Assembly (NCBI GenBank): GCA_964019415.1 | Contig: OZ025877.1 | Coordinates: forward strand, 3,358,039-3,422,038 | DNA from: Ianthella basta | Lineage: Eukaryota > Porifera > Demospongiae > Verongiida > Ianthellidae | Direction: 5' to 3' | DNA: 64,000 bases | Notes under the pieces: model-generated | What the model saw: only the letters and a program-made list of their open reading frames with translations | Told to the model about the DNA's origin: nothing | Databases searched by the model: none | Shown here: piece by piece, positions 1 through 12,826 of the stretch | Position numbering within the stretch: the first letter of the stretch is position 1 | Layout: each line of letters begins with the position of its first letter | Made by a program: the position numbers and the translations under genes

Positions 1-904
1 CACTCGCATGCATGCTATTTACCCACTTACACCCAGATGCATCATTATATGTATGTTTATATTGATCAGATTTCACTAATCAAAACAATAATTAATGAAT
101 GCTCTTATAGAGAGGTGGCTGTTTAACTCAGTGACCATCTTAGACAGATACCACTGTATTATTTTTTCTGAAGCACACCATGCAAAAATGCATGCTAAGT
201 CATCATTGCCATGCCCCATGCAGTACCAAAACAAAATTGTACAGTGAACAGTTTGCAGAGTCACCATAACATCCCTAGTGCATCATCCTGCCTGGTTGGT
301 GAGAGGTGTGCACAGGGCCACTTGCATGCTATATACTGAAAGTGTTAATTTCCTCCACAATCTCTCGATCACCCTTCCAATTGACTGCATGCTTCATCTC
401 TACAGGATCTGTCCAACACTACTGTCACCCTTTCATCCTTTCACTTTCACCTCCCAGCTGCCCCCAAGGAAAATCTTGGTTGCCTTCATCTGTACCTCTT
501 ACACCAATCAAAGTTGCCTTCCACCTCCCCAAACATCTGCCCCATACAACAGCACCTACCCCACCAGCATGTCCTTCCTCCAATCTTCCTCACAGAAAAT
601 GGAATGCACATGTGTCACAGGACAAGGTGACACTAGAAAGTATCACTCTGTGGTGCAGGATATCATCAGGTGTGCAGTATAGTTCTGACAGGACCACTAG
701 CACACAGGCCAGAAAGTGCTTTTGACTCTAGCTACATGCGGTTACAAAGAAAGGTTGGTTGATTGAATTACTTCAGTGATTTTAGGGGCTGCTGCATTGT
801 TTCCGTTTTGACACTTTGTTGTACGGCTTCGTATTATGCTTCTGGTTGTATATCGGTATGTATGTATGTTATGTAATATGCAAACTGAGGTAATATAACT
901 GTGC
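1..904. other. No supported gene
   Basis: Overlapping open frames at 278-725 show no recognisable domain; codons are Ser/Pro/His-rich and look random. Confidence 0.4.
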
Positions 905-1160
905 TTCTATTTATATAATAATGTGTTGACAGACGTATTGAAGATAAAGAATTTATGTTGTTGGCCAATTTTGTTTACTTCTCTCATGCCGCAAAGAACC
1001 GATGGAAGAACTTTGAAACCGGCTTCCAAATGTCATGCATACCGCGTGGAGCTTAGGCATCATCTGACTTTGAAAGTTGTAGAACAGGCAACCACACCAC
1101 CTATGGTCTGAAGACATATAGAAAGCAATGATATTGTAGAGGCTCATAGTTGCATTGACA

Positions 1161-3129
1161 ATACACTGATACGAGTTTCTTGAGCAAGACACAACTGATA
1201 ATGATAAATCAATCAAATGTAGGACGTTTCGACCTGAAGGTATTTGTCAACTGTGTACAGGATAAGGGGTGAGGTGCTTATTGATGATAAGCTCCATGAC
1301 CATCTCACCCCACGCTACTCCAACCCTCCACAATTGTACGACCTACTCAAGATCCACAAGGAAGGTGTACCAATGTGACCTCGTGTCCGCAGTGGGTTCC
1401 CCGTGCTACAGACTTGCAAAGGAACTGGCACGTATCCTTATCCCACTGACAGGCCACAATGGATGCACAGTGAAGAACTCGACTGAATTTGTGGATAAGA
1501 TTCAAGAAGTGTGGACAACACCCCAGCACCACATGGTGAGTTTTGATGTGAAGAACCTCTTTACCCAAGTGCCATTGATGAGGCCCTCAGGGTTACAGAG
1601 GAGAGACTCACCAGTGACCAATCTCTCTCTGAGAAACTAGCATCCCAGCACCACAGCTGGTGGAACTTGTTGAACTGTGTTTACAATCCTCTTACTTTCA
1701 GTTTGAAGATTCCTTATATGAGCAGGTAGATGGCACAGCAATGGGCTCACCACTCTCACCCGTTATTGCCAACCTCAACAAGAAGAGTCTGGAAGAGGCA
1801 GCAATCAGCTCAGCAGAACTCCAACCTAATCTGTGGGTTCGTTTGTGATCTGGACACATGGACAAGAAGAACTGCACCAGTTTCATCAACATTTGAACAA
1901 CCAACACTCTAACATCCAGTTTACCATGGAAGAGAAGAGTGGATGCAAACTAGCCTTCCTTGATGTCCTTGTTACCAGGAAGGATGAGAGACTACTGACC
2001 TCTGATTACCGGAAACCAACCTACACAGAGAGATACATTCCTTTCAACTCCCACCATCACCAGAAGACTATCACTGGTGTACTGAGAAGCACGAGGGATC
2101 GAGCACATCCCATTTGTGACCCTTCTACCAAGCCACAGGAGCTACACCATCTGGAGAACGTTTTCGAAGCCAATGGTTTCCCCCTAGATCTGGTGAAGAA
2201 GACACTCCAGGTCCCTCCCAAGTCGGCCCTATCCCCACCAACGGAAGACCCCCATACAGAAGAGTCACAGAAAACCCTGCAAACCCCCTATGTCTGTGGT
2301 CCGAGTGAGAAGCTGGAGAGGATTTGTGCATCTCTCAGTATCCGTTTGGTCTTCACCCCAGCACGCACCCTGAAGCGGACCTTAATGAAGGTAAAGTCAT
2401 GGCTCCCAGATGAAAAGAAGAAAGATGTGGTGTATCAGATCCCCTGCAACAACTGTGATTATGTGTACACAGGGTAATCGATGAGAACTCTGAAAGTATG
2501 TATGACAGAGCGCAAACGGGCTGTGAAGATGAGTGACTCTAACAATGGTATTGCGGTCCATGTGGCGAAGAGTCAACACAGTATTGATTGGCCAGGAGCC
2601 AAGGTTGTGAGAACAGTGCAAGGGTACTGGGAATGGAGAACGATGGATGCTATTGAAATCAGGAGAAGCAAGAAGTCCATGAACAAGGGCTTACTACTCC
2701 CCTCACTCTGGAACCCAGTATTGGACCAAACGTAATATTACCCTCACCCTCCATCTATTATTTCCTCTTTAAATTACCTTCTTGTTTGTACATTATTATG
2801 CAACTTTACTTATCAGCTGTAATGCACACAGCCCACATTAGGGCACACTAGGACATCACCTGTCATTACATCATCACAGTTATTGCAAACAGCCAATCCA
2901 CTCCTTACAGTTTTCCATCCCAAGTTTGTAACTCAACCAATGAGATTGCAGCATTTTGTGTACTTAAGAGTCTGTGTTGTTATTGCCCCTAATGTTATAA
3001 ATAGCCACCTCTCACCTCACCCCCTTGTCCTGTATGCAGTTGACAAAGACCTTCGGGTCGAAACGTCCTGCATTTGATTGATTTATCATTATCAGTTGTG
3101 TCTTGCTCAAGAATATTGTATCAGTGTAT
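1161..3129 (+). mobile_element. Broken Penelope-like retroelement (PLE1)
   Basis: Plus-strand pieces match the reverse transcriptase (SFDVKNLFTQVP, GTAMGSPLSPVIANL, CKLAFLDVLVTRKD) and the GIY-YIG endonuclease (VVYQIPCNNCDYVYTG) of Penelope-like elements. Both ends carry the same ~110-bp sequence in inverted orientation (1161-1275 and about 3018-3129) with the GGACGTTTCGACCTGAAGG motif common at PLE ends. The coding part is fragmented by several breaks, so the copy is dead and 5'-shortened. It sits inside repeat X copy 1. Confidence 0.85.
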
Positions 3130-3494
3130 ATAGAAAGCAGTGGGATAGCACCCAGCAGTTCAGCGACTTGGTTCATGGCCACCCCGTTGAAGGACTTCCG
3201 TGACGTATATAGAAGTTGGCGAGCCCCATGAATTCCGTATGCAAACATTTGCTAACGATCTATAGCATTTAAAACCTACACACAGTTACCCTTCGGAATT
3301 TCCTCCGGTCCGTAGTGCCGCCGAGCTAACTGCCTTCTGCCACAATAGAACCCTAGCCACTGCAATGACTGCGGGTGTGCTGTAAAGCACTTGCAGCTAT
3401 CTGTGTGCCCTCCATCCATGTCCCTCTCCTCTCATCCACGTCTTATTGAGAGCATGCATGTATGTTTGCATGTGTGCGTGTAGCTACATGCCTG

Positions 3495-3601
<107 letters not shown>

Positions 3602-3895
3602 TTGTGGTAACCCTGGGAATGTGCAAACTGTATATAGAGACATACGTTAAAGTACTGGTGCTGTTGTGCACATGTGTGTCAAAGTACTTTTGACTCTATT
3701 CATGTTCGCTTCAATCATTTGTGTTCATTCATGCCTATGAAGCGTATTCACAAGTGTGTTGATGAATTACACAAAATTAGTTAATTACTTGCAATAGCTA
3801 CTAAATATTGATAACACAGCAGCAACTGGAGGGAACATGTATTTCAAGCTGGGGCAGCAGCCCCACGAGTTTTTTAACTCGAAATACTTGTTAGC

Positions 3896-5833
3896 CTACG
3901 TCATCCACATCTATACTGTATATACAACAGAAGCTGTAGGCGATAATCCCATCACCATAATATTATATATATACACGTTTTAACTGCAATGTCTCTGCTA
4001 TCCACCCTTGATACTTGCTAGTGAGAATAGCGTTCAATTATGTTAATGAGTAAGGATATAATCTTGCCAACCCTCTCATGACCAATTGCAAGTTTTGGCC
4101 AGATTATCATGTGCACATCAGGTGATCTGAGAACTGTTGTGTATGTATAGCTTGCAATGAACTAGCATGAAGAATTGGAATCCACAGTATCACTTTCTTG
4201 AAGAGCAACCTCAGGCTCACAGCACTTGGCAGATATCATCTGCAATGTAAGCCAAAGGAGTAGTGCTGTCCGTATGGAATGCGCTTGTTGGCTCCTTTGG
4301 CCGATTGCTAGTCACACACAGGCTAGTGATAGGCCTACATAATTTCGGCTTCTAAGGTATTAAGTGACCCTGTAACTGCAGGTGAGCTGAGTGGCTTCCT
4401 GCATGGACTTGTTCTACTTGCAATGTACACAAAACCAGGTAATTATCATCACCTGCGTCTGACAACACATTAATCCCATGTGATTTGTCTGTACACAGCC
4501 CACATTCTAGCAAAGTAACATAAACAACTTATGTAAACTACAGCCCACACAGTCATTCCCCATGCCCTACTCCCATGTGAATTGTCTGCACATTGCCCAC
4601 ATTCTAGCATAATAACATAAACAGCTTAAGTAGACTATGGCCCCACACAAACATCCCCCATGCCGAGCTTCCCACACACATTTCATCGCAGTACTGACAT
4701 GTACTTTGCACAAGAACGTTAACATTGAATCCCAGCCTGGCCCCATCCTTTCAGTTCAGAACTATATTGTTATAATTATACTAGTTAAGGTTTCCAGACT
4801 TCTGAAATCTTGCCATCAATGTAATCAACGAGTTTCAAAGCAAATAAGGCAAAACATACATCAGTGGGCTATATAGAAACAGATCACACCTTGATCCAGT
4901 TATAGCCACAAGTAACTATTCTATGTTAAACATCTGTGCAAGCTGCTCACTAAGGTTAAAGTACATAACTCTACTAATACAAGTACTGTACGTACTATAA
5001 TGAAAAGGTTCTAAAATATTTAAATAGCTTGCCAATCAATCAACCAATCAGTTCATCACCCAAAATGGACAGTATCTTCTACGCAAGAGGTTGTCCTTGA
5101 TAATACATTAACAAAGAAATTGTTCATCAATCCATGCAAATTGTTACATACATAGCATTAGATTATCAAGAAGAATGACTGGTGTTAATGCTGGCACACG
5201 GAATTTACCAAACACGTGTGTCACATTCATATAGCTGCTATAGTTAATAAACAAATTACACTTGTTTTCCCTCTTCACATTCAAGAACCGTACAATTAGG
5301 AAACACACAGCCATGTTAGCATATATTGTGCCCTTTCAGTCTCATCATAATAAACGCTAGTGTTATGATTATGGGGGTACGGTAAGTAGTATGTGCATAA
5401 GTATGAAATAGCTATACACATACATGGTCCTTTCCAATTATCTATTGGCCTGTGTGTATAATACATGACAGCAATAGGGGCAAATGAGCTATATAGTTGA
5501 CATGACCTCACTTTGTCTTGAATGCACAATGCGGATTACACAATAATCCTTTTATGGAAATCCCATCCACATAACAAATATGGGATGTTTTAATACTGTA
5601 AATGCATTATAATCATATAGTATACCAAGCTCGAGTTTGAAGCCCTAGTTGGTACTGATCAGGGGATGTTTAATTAGCACAGGTACACTTTCGTGCAGTT
5701 TGGCAACTCTAAAATGTAAAACTCCAGCTACAATGCGACCAAGGTGGTCAACTATGCACTCGGACATTACAAGCAATGCAGGAAGCAGCTGCTATATTGG
5801 CCACCAGTGACGCTTTCATCATCGATGATACAA
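3896..5833. other. No supported gene
   Basis: AT-rich sequence. A ~75-bp near-duplicate around 4475-4540 and 4570-4640 (CCCATGTGATTTGTCTG / CCCATGTGAATTGTCTG, ATAACATAAACA) is the only structure seen. If the paralogue at 6372 is real, this is its first intron. Confidence 0.4.
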
Positions 5834-5912
5834 GATTCTTGAGCAAGACACAACTGATAATGATAAATCAATCAAATGCAGGACGTTTCGACCTGAAGGT
5901 CTTTGTCAACTG
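5834..5912 (+). mobile_element. Solo terminal fragment of the PLE1 family
   Basis: About 79 bp nearly identical to the PLE1 left end (TTCTTGAGCAAGACACAACT through GGACGTTTCGACCTGAAGG) with no coding part beside it. Probably an extreme 5' truncation. Confidence 0.8.
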
Positions 5913-6188
5913 CTTTCATCATCCTCTTGTAAGGTGCAAAGGACCTCAATTGGAAAGATTTCCAAGCTCCTTTCTCAGCCAAAACCTTCTGTGGCTGAGA
6001 AATGGAGTACCAGCAATGAGAAGGTAAAACTGATTGCTCAGAATAAGTGATTAGTTATTAATATACAGCCTCCATGGCCTCACCAAGAATATGAAGTGAG
6101 GAAGATGCGAATCTAACTATATGCATTATGTTGTTACACCAACCATTAGAACAATATACGTAATTACACAGAAGTAGATTTCACCAAC

Positions 6189-6372
6189 CATCGGCGTCTA
6201 TTCTTTCGATTCCAATCTCAGCTGCAGTCTTTTGCTGGTCCAAGTACATCAGCTTCTTCACAAGGCCAGAGCCACACCGCGCACTCTGGAAGTATGAGAC
6301 GATGTCATTTCCCGTGACTTCTGGCGCTAGCCCTTCTATTCTGAACCAGTGCAAGTCATCCAGCGAAGACAT
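6189..6372 (-). CDS. Start exon of a second PARP14-like paralogue (continues off the left edge)
   Basis: 184 bp from an ATG at 6372 (MSSLDDLHWFRIEGLAPEVT) to a GT donor in phase 1 (GATG|GTTGGT). Same length, phase and fold half (RRM beta1-beta3) as exon 1 of the main gene, with most residues identical. Upstream sequence is also shared over about 60 bp. No second exon was found between 6188 and 1; the homologous intron in the main gene is 5.4 kb, so the rest may lie outside the window. An orphan duplicated exon is the alternative. Confidence 0.7.
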
Positions 6373-6435
6373 ACTGCTCGCTGTCGGAGTGCGCCCAGAG
6401 CGCATCCAGTGAAAAACAGCCTGCTTGTGTAGTCT
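6373..6435 (-). promoter_or_regulatory. 5' flank conserved with the main PARP14-like gene
   Basis: The minus strand just upstream of the ATG at 6372 shares a GGCTGTT...TCACTGGAYGCGCTC pattern with the region upstream of 58411. Either the leader was recently duplicated with the exon or it is conserved as promoter or 5' UTR. Confidence 0.5.
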
Positions 6436-6949
6436 TTTATCTGTCAGAGCGGTATAAACCTGGACAATGCAGGCGAAAAAGTCATGCACGAAGGCAACTC
6501 ACGCAGAATTGATCGTCAAGCGTCTAGTAGCTACTACCACTCGGAACAGTATTAGAACGAGGGAAACAATAAAGCAACGTTCTCCTGCCTACCTTCAGTA
6601 TAGCTATATAAGGGTGGATGCCTAATAGCCTGCTCAATTGTACGTCGAGATCTCGAGAATCTATATTCCGTCCACAGTGCGACCACGCTCCAAGGCTCGC
6701 AAAATGCACTAAATGCTAGCTCATAGGTCTTTAAAGTTCAAAGAGAATTCCAGGAAGCCGAATGAATATGCTTATTATGTAGCAATTCCAAGAAAGGCGA
6801 GTCTTGTGCATTCCATCGTACTCCTGGGAATTGACTCTGGGTCGACCCCAACCGAGCTGATCACGTACGCGCGTTAGCTAATGGATGATGGACGGGCACG
6901 GCCGTACGCGTACGCGTGTATGATGTCTAAGTTTGCTTTACAGGAAGTG

Positions 6950-7480
6950 ACGTCCTGCATGTATGCACACCCTACTCGAAATGATGCACCTGTTACATGC
7001 ATGTTACATGCGTCTGACAGACAATTTCAGGTGTAACGTTCATGCATGGAATTAGGTTGTATGACTATGCACCATAATCCCATGCATGAAACCTGTAACA
7101 TGCAAGAATTTGGGACACATTTTAGGTATACAGGTTCCATGCATGAAACAGGTTGATGTGTTTTGATCAATGATGTTTTCTAGGCATGCAAATGCATGCA
7201 CAACTCATGCGTGTTTTGTTCATGTTTCATGTATGTACGTATACTCAATACATACTCCATGCATGGTCCCTGCACATTCTATTCAGTCTATAGCTATATA
7301 TGCATGAAACATGGATTTTCATGTATCGTTCATGCACATTCAAATTCTGTGCACGAAACTTAGTCATCATGCACATTCCACACATTATCTATACATGTGG
7401 TGTGCACGGTATCTTATTTTGCTGCATGTTTCATGCATGCCTGCATGAACTATTCTATGCTTGTACAGTACATACATGTG
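6950..7480 (+). repeat. CATGCATG-rich cryptic repeat region
   Basis: Over ~500 bp, many scattered copies of TGCATGAAAC, GTTACATGCATG and CATGCATG with no fixed period. No gene seen. Confidence 0.6.
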
Positions 7481-8704
7481 TGCATGTCTGTGTGCTCATT
7501 ATTGTTTGGTGACAATAGCGAGGAATATTGTATAGTTAGTAGTCATGATCATTTACCTTACTATTACAGGTCATAGGCACAAGTTAGAATGACCACACTG
7601 TTACGAGGAATGTTGTGCTGTACCTCTACTGCCATAGCTAGTGGCCGGGGAAGGAATACTTTGTAGACTACAGACGAACAGTAGAAGTCGTGTACTCACC
7701 ACTGACCAGTTGTGGGTGGGTAGACTGCAGCTGCAGCAGTGCATGGGCGACCAGTTACTAAATTGGACAATTGCACATACACCTCAATTAGCTGAATTCC
7801 TTTCCTATATACTCCCTAAAATGAGGTGGACTGTGACTTCATGTAAATATAGTCTATCTTTAATCTGATTGGCTGCACTGCATGTGTGCTGCAACCCTAT
7901 GCCTGCACAGCGTGATGCATGGCAAGTCTGAGTGCACGTGAGGCTAAACTAATGATAGACCCTTGAGATCCCATACAGTGTAACATAGTCTGTATGCAGG
8001 TTTACACATATTATAATTACACCATGCTATCTTTAAGGGACTCTCACAAAGACTACAAGTGTATATAGTGTGCTATGCCCAAGGACACACTGGACAGTTG
8101 GGCTCTTGTCCGCGCATACAACAGAAAAAGGTATTTAGGAATCAAGGTGGATAAATGGAGCAAACACGTTCACACCTCATGGTGACATTACTTTAGGTAC
8201 ATCATCACATGTGCACTCACTGTGGGAGGTATATAGTGGGAGGCACTTTCTGTGCTCAACCCCCAGCTCATTTTACACAGATCTTGATCACCTCAGACCA
8301 GATTTGCATATACTTGTTATGTCAACTGCAGCCTTTGCATCTGTTTTATATAACCACAAAGTGTATAACTTATTATAAACAGCAATATATCCTGCAGTAT
8401 AATTATACATCAGAGCCTCGTGCATGTAGGCAAGACATCTTGCTGTCTGTGTGCAGTTCTTCATTAATCTTTAACTTGCACTTTGTTGTGGTGGTGGTGG
8501 TGGTCCATGGTAACTTGCACTGCATGGCCATGGTGATCTTTTTTCCTAGTAGCACTGATGCATACACTGCATGTACACATGGTATGCTACATCACTGTGT
8601 GATGTTGACAGTATTATAGAGAATATAGGTACGTATCATTTAATAATCATTCACTCTTGAAGGGAAAATCTCAGGTAGCTCTTAGAAATTATAGTTTAAT
8701 TTAA

Positions 8705-8820
8705 GTCCAACCTAAATCTCTTCATTGAACCACTATATTAATTTTATAGCAGCTAGCATTCCAGCTTCACGCAGCAACTGACATTATAGTAATGATTCAA
8801 AGAAGAGATTTGGGTTGGAC
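8705..8820. repeat. 116-bp MITE-like inverted repeat
   Basis: 26-bp ends GTCCAACCTAAATCTCTTC / GAAGAGATTTGGGTTGGAC around a unique 64-bp middle. No clear target duplication. Confidence 0.75.
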
Positions 8821-10096
8821 ATGCATGAAATTGAAATACAATTAATCATCTCAGCTTCTATCTCAAGTGAAGCCTGTCCCTCAATATGATGGTTCCATGC
8901 CATCTGCCGTGAAATGCGATCCAAATTCTTTGAAACAACATATAGCTAATAGGCATCTGTTGATTCAGACCCATAAAACCAATTGGCCATGATTTTGCCC
9001 TTGTAGTTTAGAAAATAGCCACACCTACCACCTTAAGGGCCATTCAAGTGAAGTGTCAGTTGGATGGAGTTTTAACAGCGCATGACCCATGGCCACATCA
9101 TGGATGAGGTGCAATCATCTGAGCTCTATGCATTAGCTAGCTAGGAAATTGACCAGTTGTCACAGTTGCAGTAGCTTTGAGTTTGGCTTTGGAAAGCAGC
9201 CAGTGGAAGACTATCCTAGGGATAGTCCATGCATGCACTCTTATGTGTACACTTGTGCAGGTGAGTTGTTATAATACCTATTATTATAGGAACCGCACCT
9301 GCACTTTGGTTCCCAATAATATTATAACGAAACACACAGTTGCATTATGTAAGTACAATTTATTGCAATGACAAAATATCTGTGTGCAATCATCATCCTT
9401 GATACAGAACAAATCAGAGTGAGCTACTAGCGCTGTCATGCATGATATTATATACATAGCTCTAGATGCACAGGCAGAAATGAGATTAATTTTGCAGATG
9501 GTAGTGGTGTGCAGTGGTGGATCTAGGTGTTCTCGTTCTGGAAGGGGAGTTATAAAGTAGTTACTATAATATAATTATGTCAATCCCTTCCATTTCCATT
9601 CCATATTGTCCTGAATGCATGCTACTGCATAAGAGAATGATACTTATTTACTTTGACCAGCAAATACATGACATTTTCAAATGTTATTGAAAGTTTTATA
9701 TACATGCGATGATTACATGCAGTGTACATTAACAATGTAATTGTTAGTCATATTAATTGAATTAGCTAATAATTATGTATTACCCATAATAAATCTAAGA
9801 GTCATGCATGATAACGATATTATACACTTAAGCTTAAAATTGCAATTTTTCACCTTGCTCTGACAAATGCATAGTAATTGATAAATCATGAAAAAGGAAT
9901 GTCCACTTTGGCAACAGCTAATGAAATGCGCTATTGTAATGCAGTGTTAGCAGATAATGCCTGGAAGGTATACCTACAAAATTATACAGCTTTGATGAAG
10001 TTTATTGGTGAATTCATGCATGGTTATAAAAATACAGCAATTCTAGCTACTACCATGAACTATGTATGCCTACAACAGCCTTAGTCTCTACCACGA

Positions 10097-10897
10097 TCAA
10101 TGAAATGTGATAAGGTACCCTGGATATGCCTGCCCGTCAAAGAACACAACAAAAATGCGTGGATCATGAATATCATCCACAGTTGAGTCAAACTTTATTG
10201 CTTCATTGTATGGATCTTTTGATGATGGTTCCTTCATGTCATGGCTTCCTTTAGTGTACTCTCCAGTCTGCACCTTTGCCAGGTACATGTGCTTGTGGCC
10301 ATATGCATTCCTGTCCGGTTCAGAGTACAAACCTCTTGCTGCATATTGGGCATCAGTTGTGAAGTACACACCTTGTACAAAGGCAATAGCTATGCATGAA
10401 GGAAGGAAACACAATAGTACATATGACACTGCACATAATTATACACTCACTAATATAAGTATGTGAAATTAGGTCATACAATATTAGTTGCCTATAGCAG
10501 GCACAATTTTGTGTTGTATAATACAATTGAAGTGCATGTGTACTTTCAGTTTACCATTCTTTCCACAATAGCTCCTGTTGAATCCAGTACTATTGATGTT
10601 GTTAGTGACACTTCTTGGACATCCGTGTTGCTTGGGTTCGCTTTGGCCATGGCCTTTATCCTAGCAATATACTGGTTATAGAGTACAGGGTTTTGGATGC
10701 TTTGAATGTTTATTTGCCTCGATATGGCATTTGCATGCATCTAATGAGTGATCCAGTTGCACCCAAGCTGGTAGACAACTGATGTGCAGCTTCTGCATAC
10801 TCTGTACTACCAGGAGTAATGCTAACAGCCATGTAAGGAACCTCCTTGCCAGTAAGTGGATCTATGTTCATAGGGTCCCAGTCATCAGGCCTTTCAC
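10097..10897 (-). pseudogene. Decayed duplicate of the PARP14-like catalytic exons
   Basis: Two blocks match exons 16 and 17. Block 10555-10897 opens with the same acceptor and GERPDDWDPMNIDPLTGKEV. It then has a 1-nt loss creating a stop after PYRGK, and a net 25-nt loss that removes the segment holding the catalytic His (NERQLFH) and shifts the frame. Block 10097-10389 is still open (VYFTTDAQYAARGLYSEPDR to YPGYLITFH) and keeps the same TGA position. The same acceptors and exon order show a genomic duplication, not a retrocopy. It cannot encode an active ART; it could be the tail of a once complete tandem paralogue. Confidence 0.88.
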
Positions 10898-12826
10898 CTG
10901 CATGGGAGACATAGAGTGATTGAAAGTGACTGAAACTGATTGCATTGTGAATCACCATATATATCACTGCTGCTGATGCATGCATGAATGTCTATCTTCA
11001 CACCATACATACAGTACTATAAGTAAATTTTATCCGTACACCCTGCCTAGTGATTACATTCTCCATGTACTTATACTGACATACATGTGTGCGTAAATAC
11101 ATTCATTTGACAAAATGGCATTTATACAAACTCATTTCTAATGACTTTGCCTGTGAAAGTCATTAGACTGTTATAGGTGAATTGCATGCAGAGAAGGGAA
11201 GGCACTTCCTTTCCTTTCCATGAGCAGTGCGTGGAGAAATGATTGCCACAGAAACGAAGGGTGAACAGGGTGAGAAATGCACAGAGCTACAGCAAGAAAG
11301 GATATATGTATGCCAGACAAACACTGTTAAAGATATGGTGTGACCATCACACCAGTCAGTGCTCCCACCACTTCAGGGTGTGATGAGTCACACCATTACT
11401 TTAGTGTGACGTTCACACTGACACCAGTATCCGCACTGTCATGTCATTTCTGATAGATTAAGAGACTTTGAAGAAATTCATAACCAAAATTAAACATGAC
11501 AAGAGCTTATTTGGAATCGTATATCTAAGTATATACATAGATACCTAGGACAGCTAAGCCTGATGGTATATATGTTGTGTACAATGGGAGGACTACCTCA
11601 AACTAAGTATACAATTTGTGCATTTTAATTGTACTGTTAGGTATTTTGTGTTGCAGGAGATGCCGTATTCCCCGTTGAAGTTCATTGGGGCACAGATGCC
11701 CAATGTTTGCAGGGGATGCCGTATTCCCTGGTGAAGTTCACAGGGGCACCAGATGCCCAATTTTTGCAGGGATCCAGATGCCACCACCCACAAACTATCC
11801 CGCAAGGTGGTATACTGACGCTGACATTTACATAATCATGATCGATTGGTGTAACGCAATAATTATTATATTATTATATATATACGTAGTTAACTAACTG
11901 GTTACTAGATACAGTTTTAATGATTTATCATCTAGCACATCTAGCATCCGTGCTAAATACTGTGGAAGTACTGTTACAGTAAGTTATGTGGATTAACTTC
12001 CTGTTGATGAAAGCATGTACAGTACCTAGCTATATATACAGTTGTGTTATATAATATAGCTAAAGGATTGAGTGTCATTTCAAATAGGAAGTCCTTTGAA
12101 TGCATAGCTATAAACAGGTAGGCTACAAGGCAATGGACTTAACATGAGGAGAGACATCAGCTGCGGTTCAGCAACAGAAACCATTAGCATTGTGTAGTTC
12201 TTCATTGCTGACAAAAGAAGCATTTCCAGTGTCAACATTTGCACTCATTCAGATCAACTACGAAATTCAGCTAGCTACACAAATAGCTAACTAAGTACCT
12301 AGTATAGGTTGATGGTCATGCCACTGAGACAGACTCTGCTGGGTCAAGGTATCCAACGTACCCAGAGGGACAAACGCTGAAGATATTGGCAGTCTACTAC
12401 GGGTGCCATGCAGCGAATCTACATTTGTTCTTAAAGTCAGCTGGATGTCTGCTCCACGGAAAGAGGCTTGTCTTTAAGTAGATTGGGGTTAGAAGGTATG
12501 TACAGCAGACGCATGTGCTAATTAAACTGTTGACGTATTTGCTTGTTTCATGAACTATGTAGTCAGAATAGAATGCCGGTAGTACATTCATCTGGTGTGT
12601 AATCAGCGTAGATATAGTACATTTCTTCTCACATACCTCATTATGGAGTATTCAAAGAATACAGCACATGTACACTGTGTATGGTGGAGGGAATTATTCA
12701 ACCTCTTTCAAGCTACCATGTTATTGTAAGCAAGGTAAATGTAATTCTTAATTTGATCAAAATTATGATATAACAATATATGCAGGCATGTTCCCCAACA
12801 ATCACAGCTGTACATACATGTACGTC
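10898..12826. other. No supported gene
   Basis: Contains the 67-bp tandem repeat (11652-11780) and a patch of GTGTGAC / GTCACAC inverted pieces at 11336-11425; otherwise featureless. Confidence 0.4.
11652..11780 (+). repeat. Two-copy tandem repeat, ~67-bp unit
   Basis: TTGCAGGRGATGCCGTATTC ... GCACAGATGCCCAAT occurs twice with small differences, followed by a partial third start (TTGCAGGGATCCAGATGCC). Confidence 0.85.

Noticed and set aside
278-725. Overlapping plus-strand frames of 134 and 139 residues
   Set aside because: Low-complexity Ser/Pro/His composition, no domain, two frames equally open.
1161-3129. LTR retrotransposon or retrovirus-like element
   Set aside because: The ends are inverted, not direct, and the motifs are of Penelope-type reverse transcriptase with GIY-YIG endonuclease; no capsid, protease or integrase seen.
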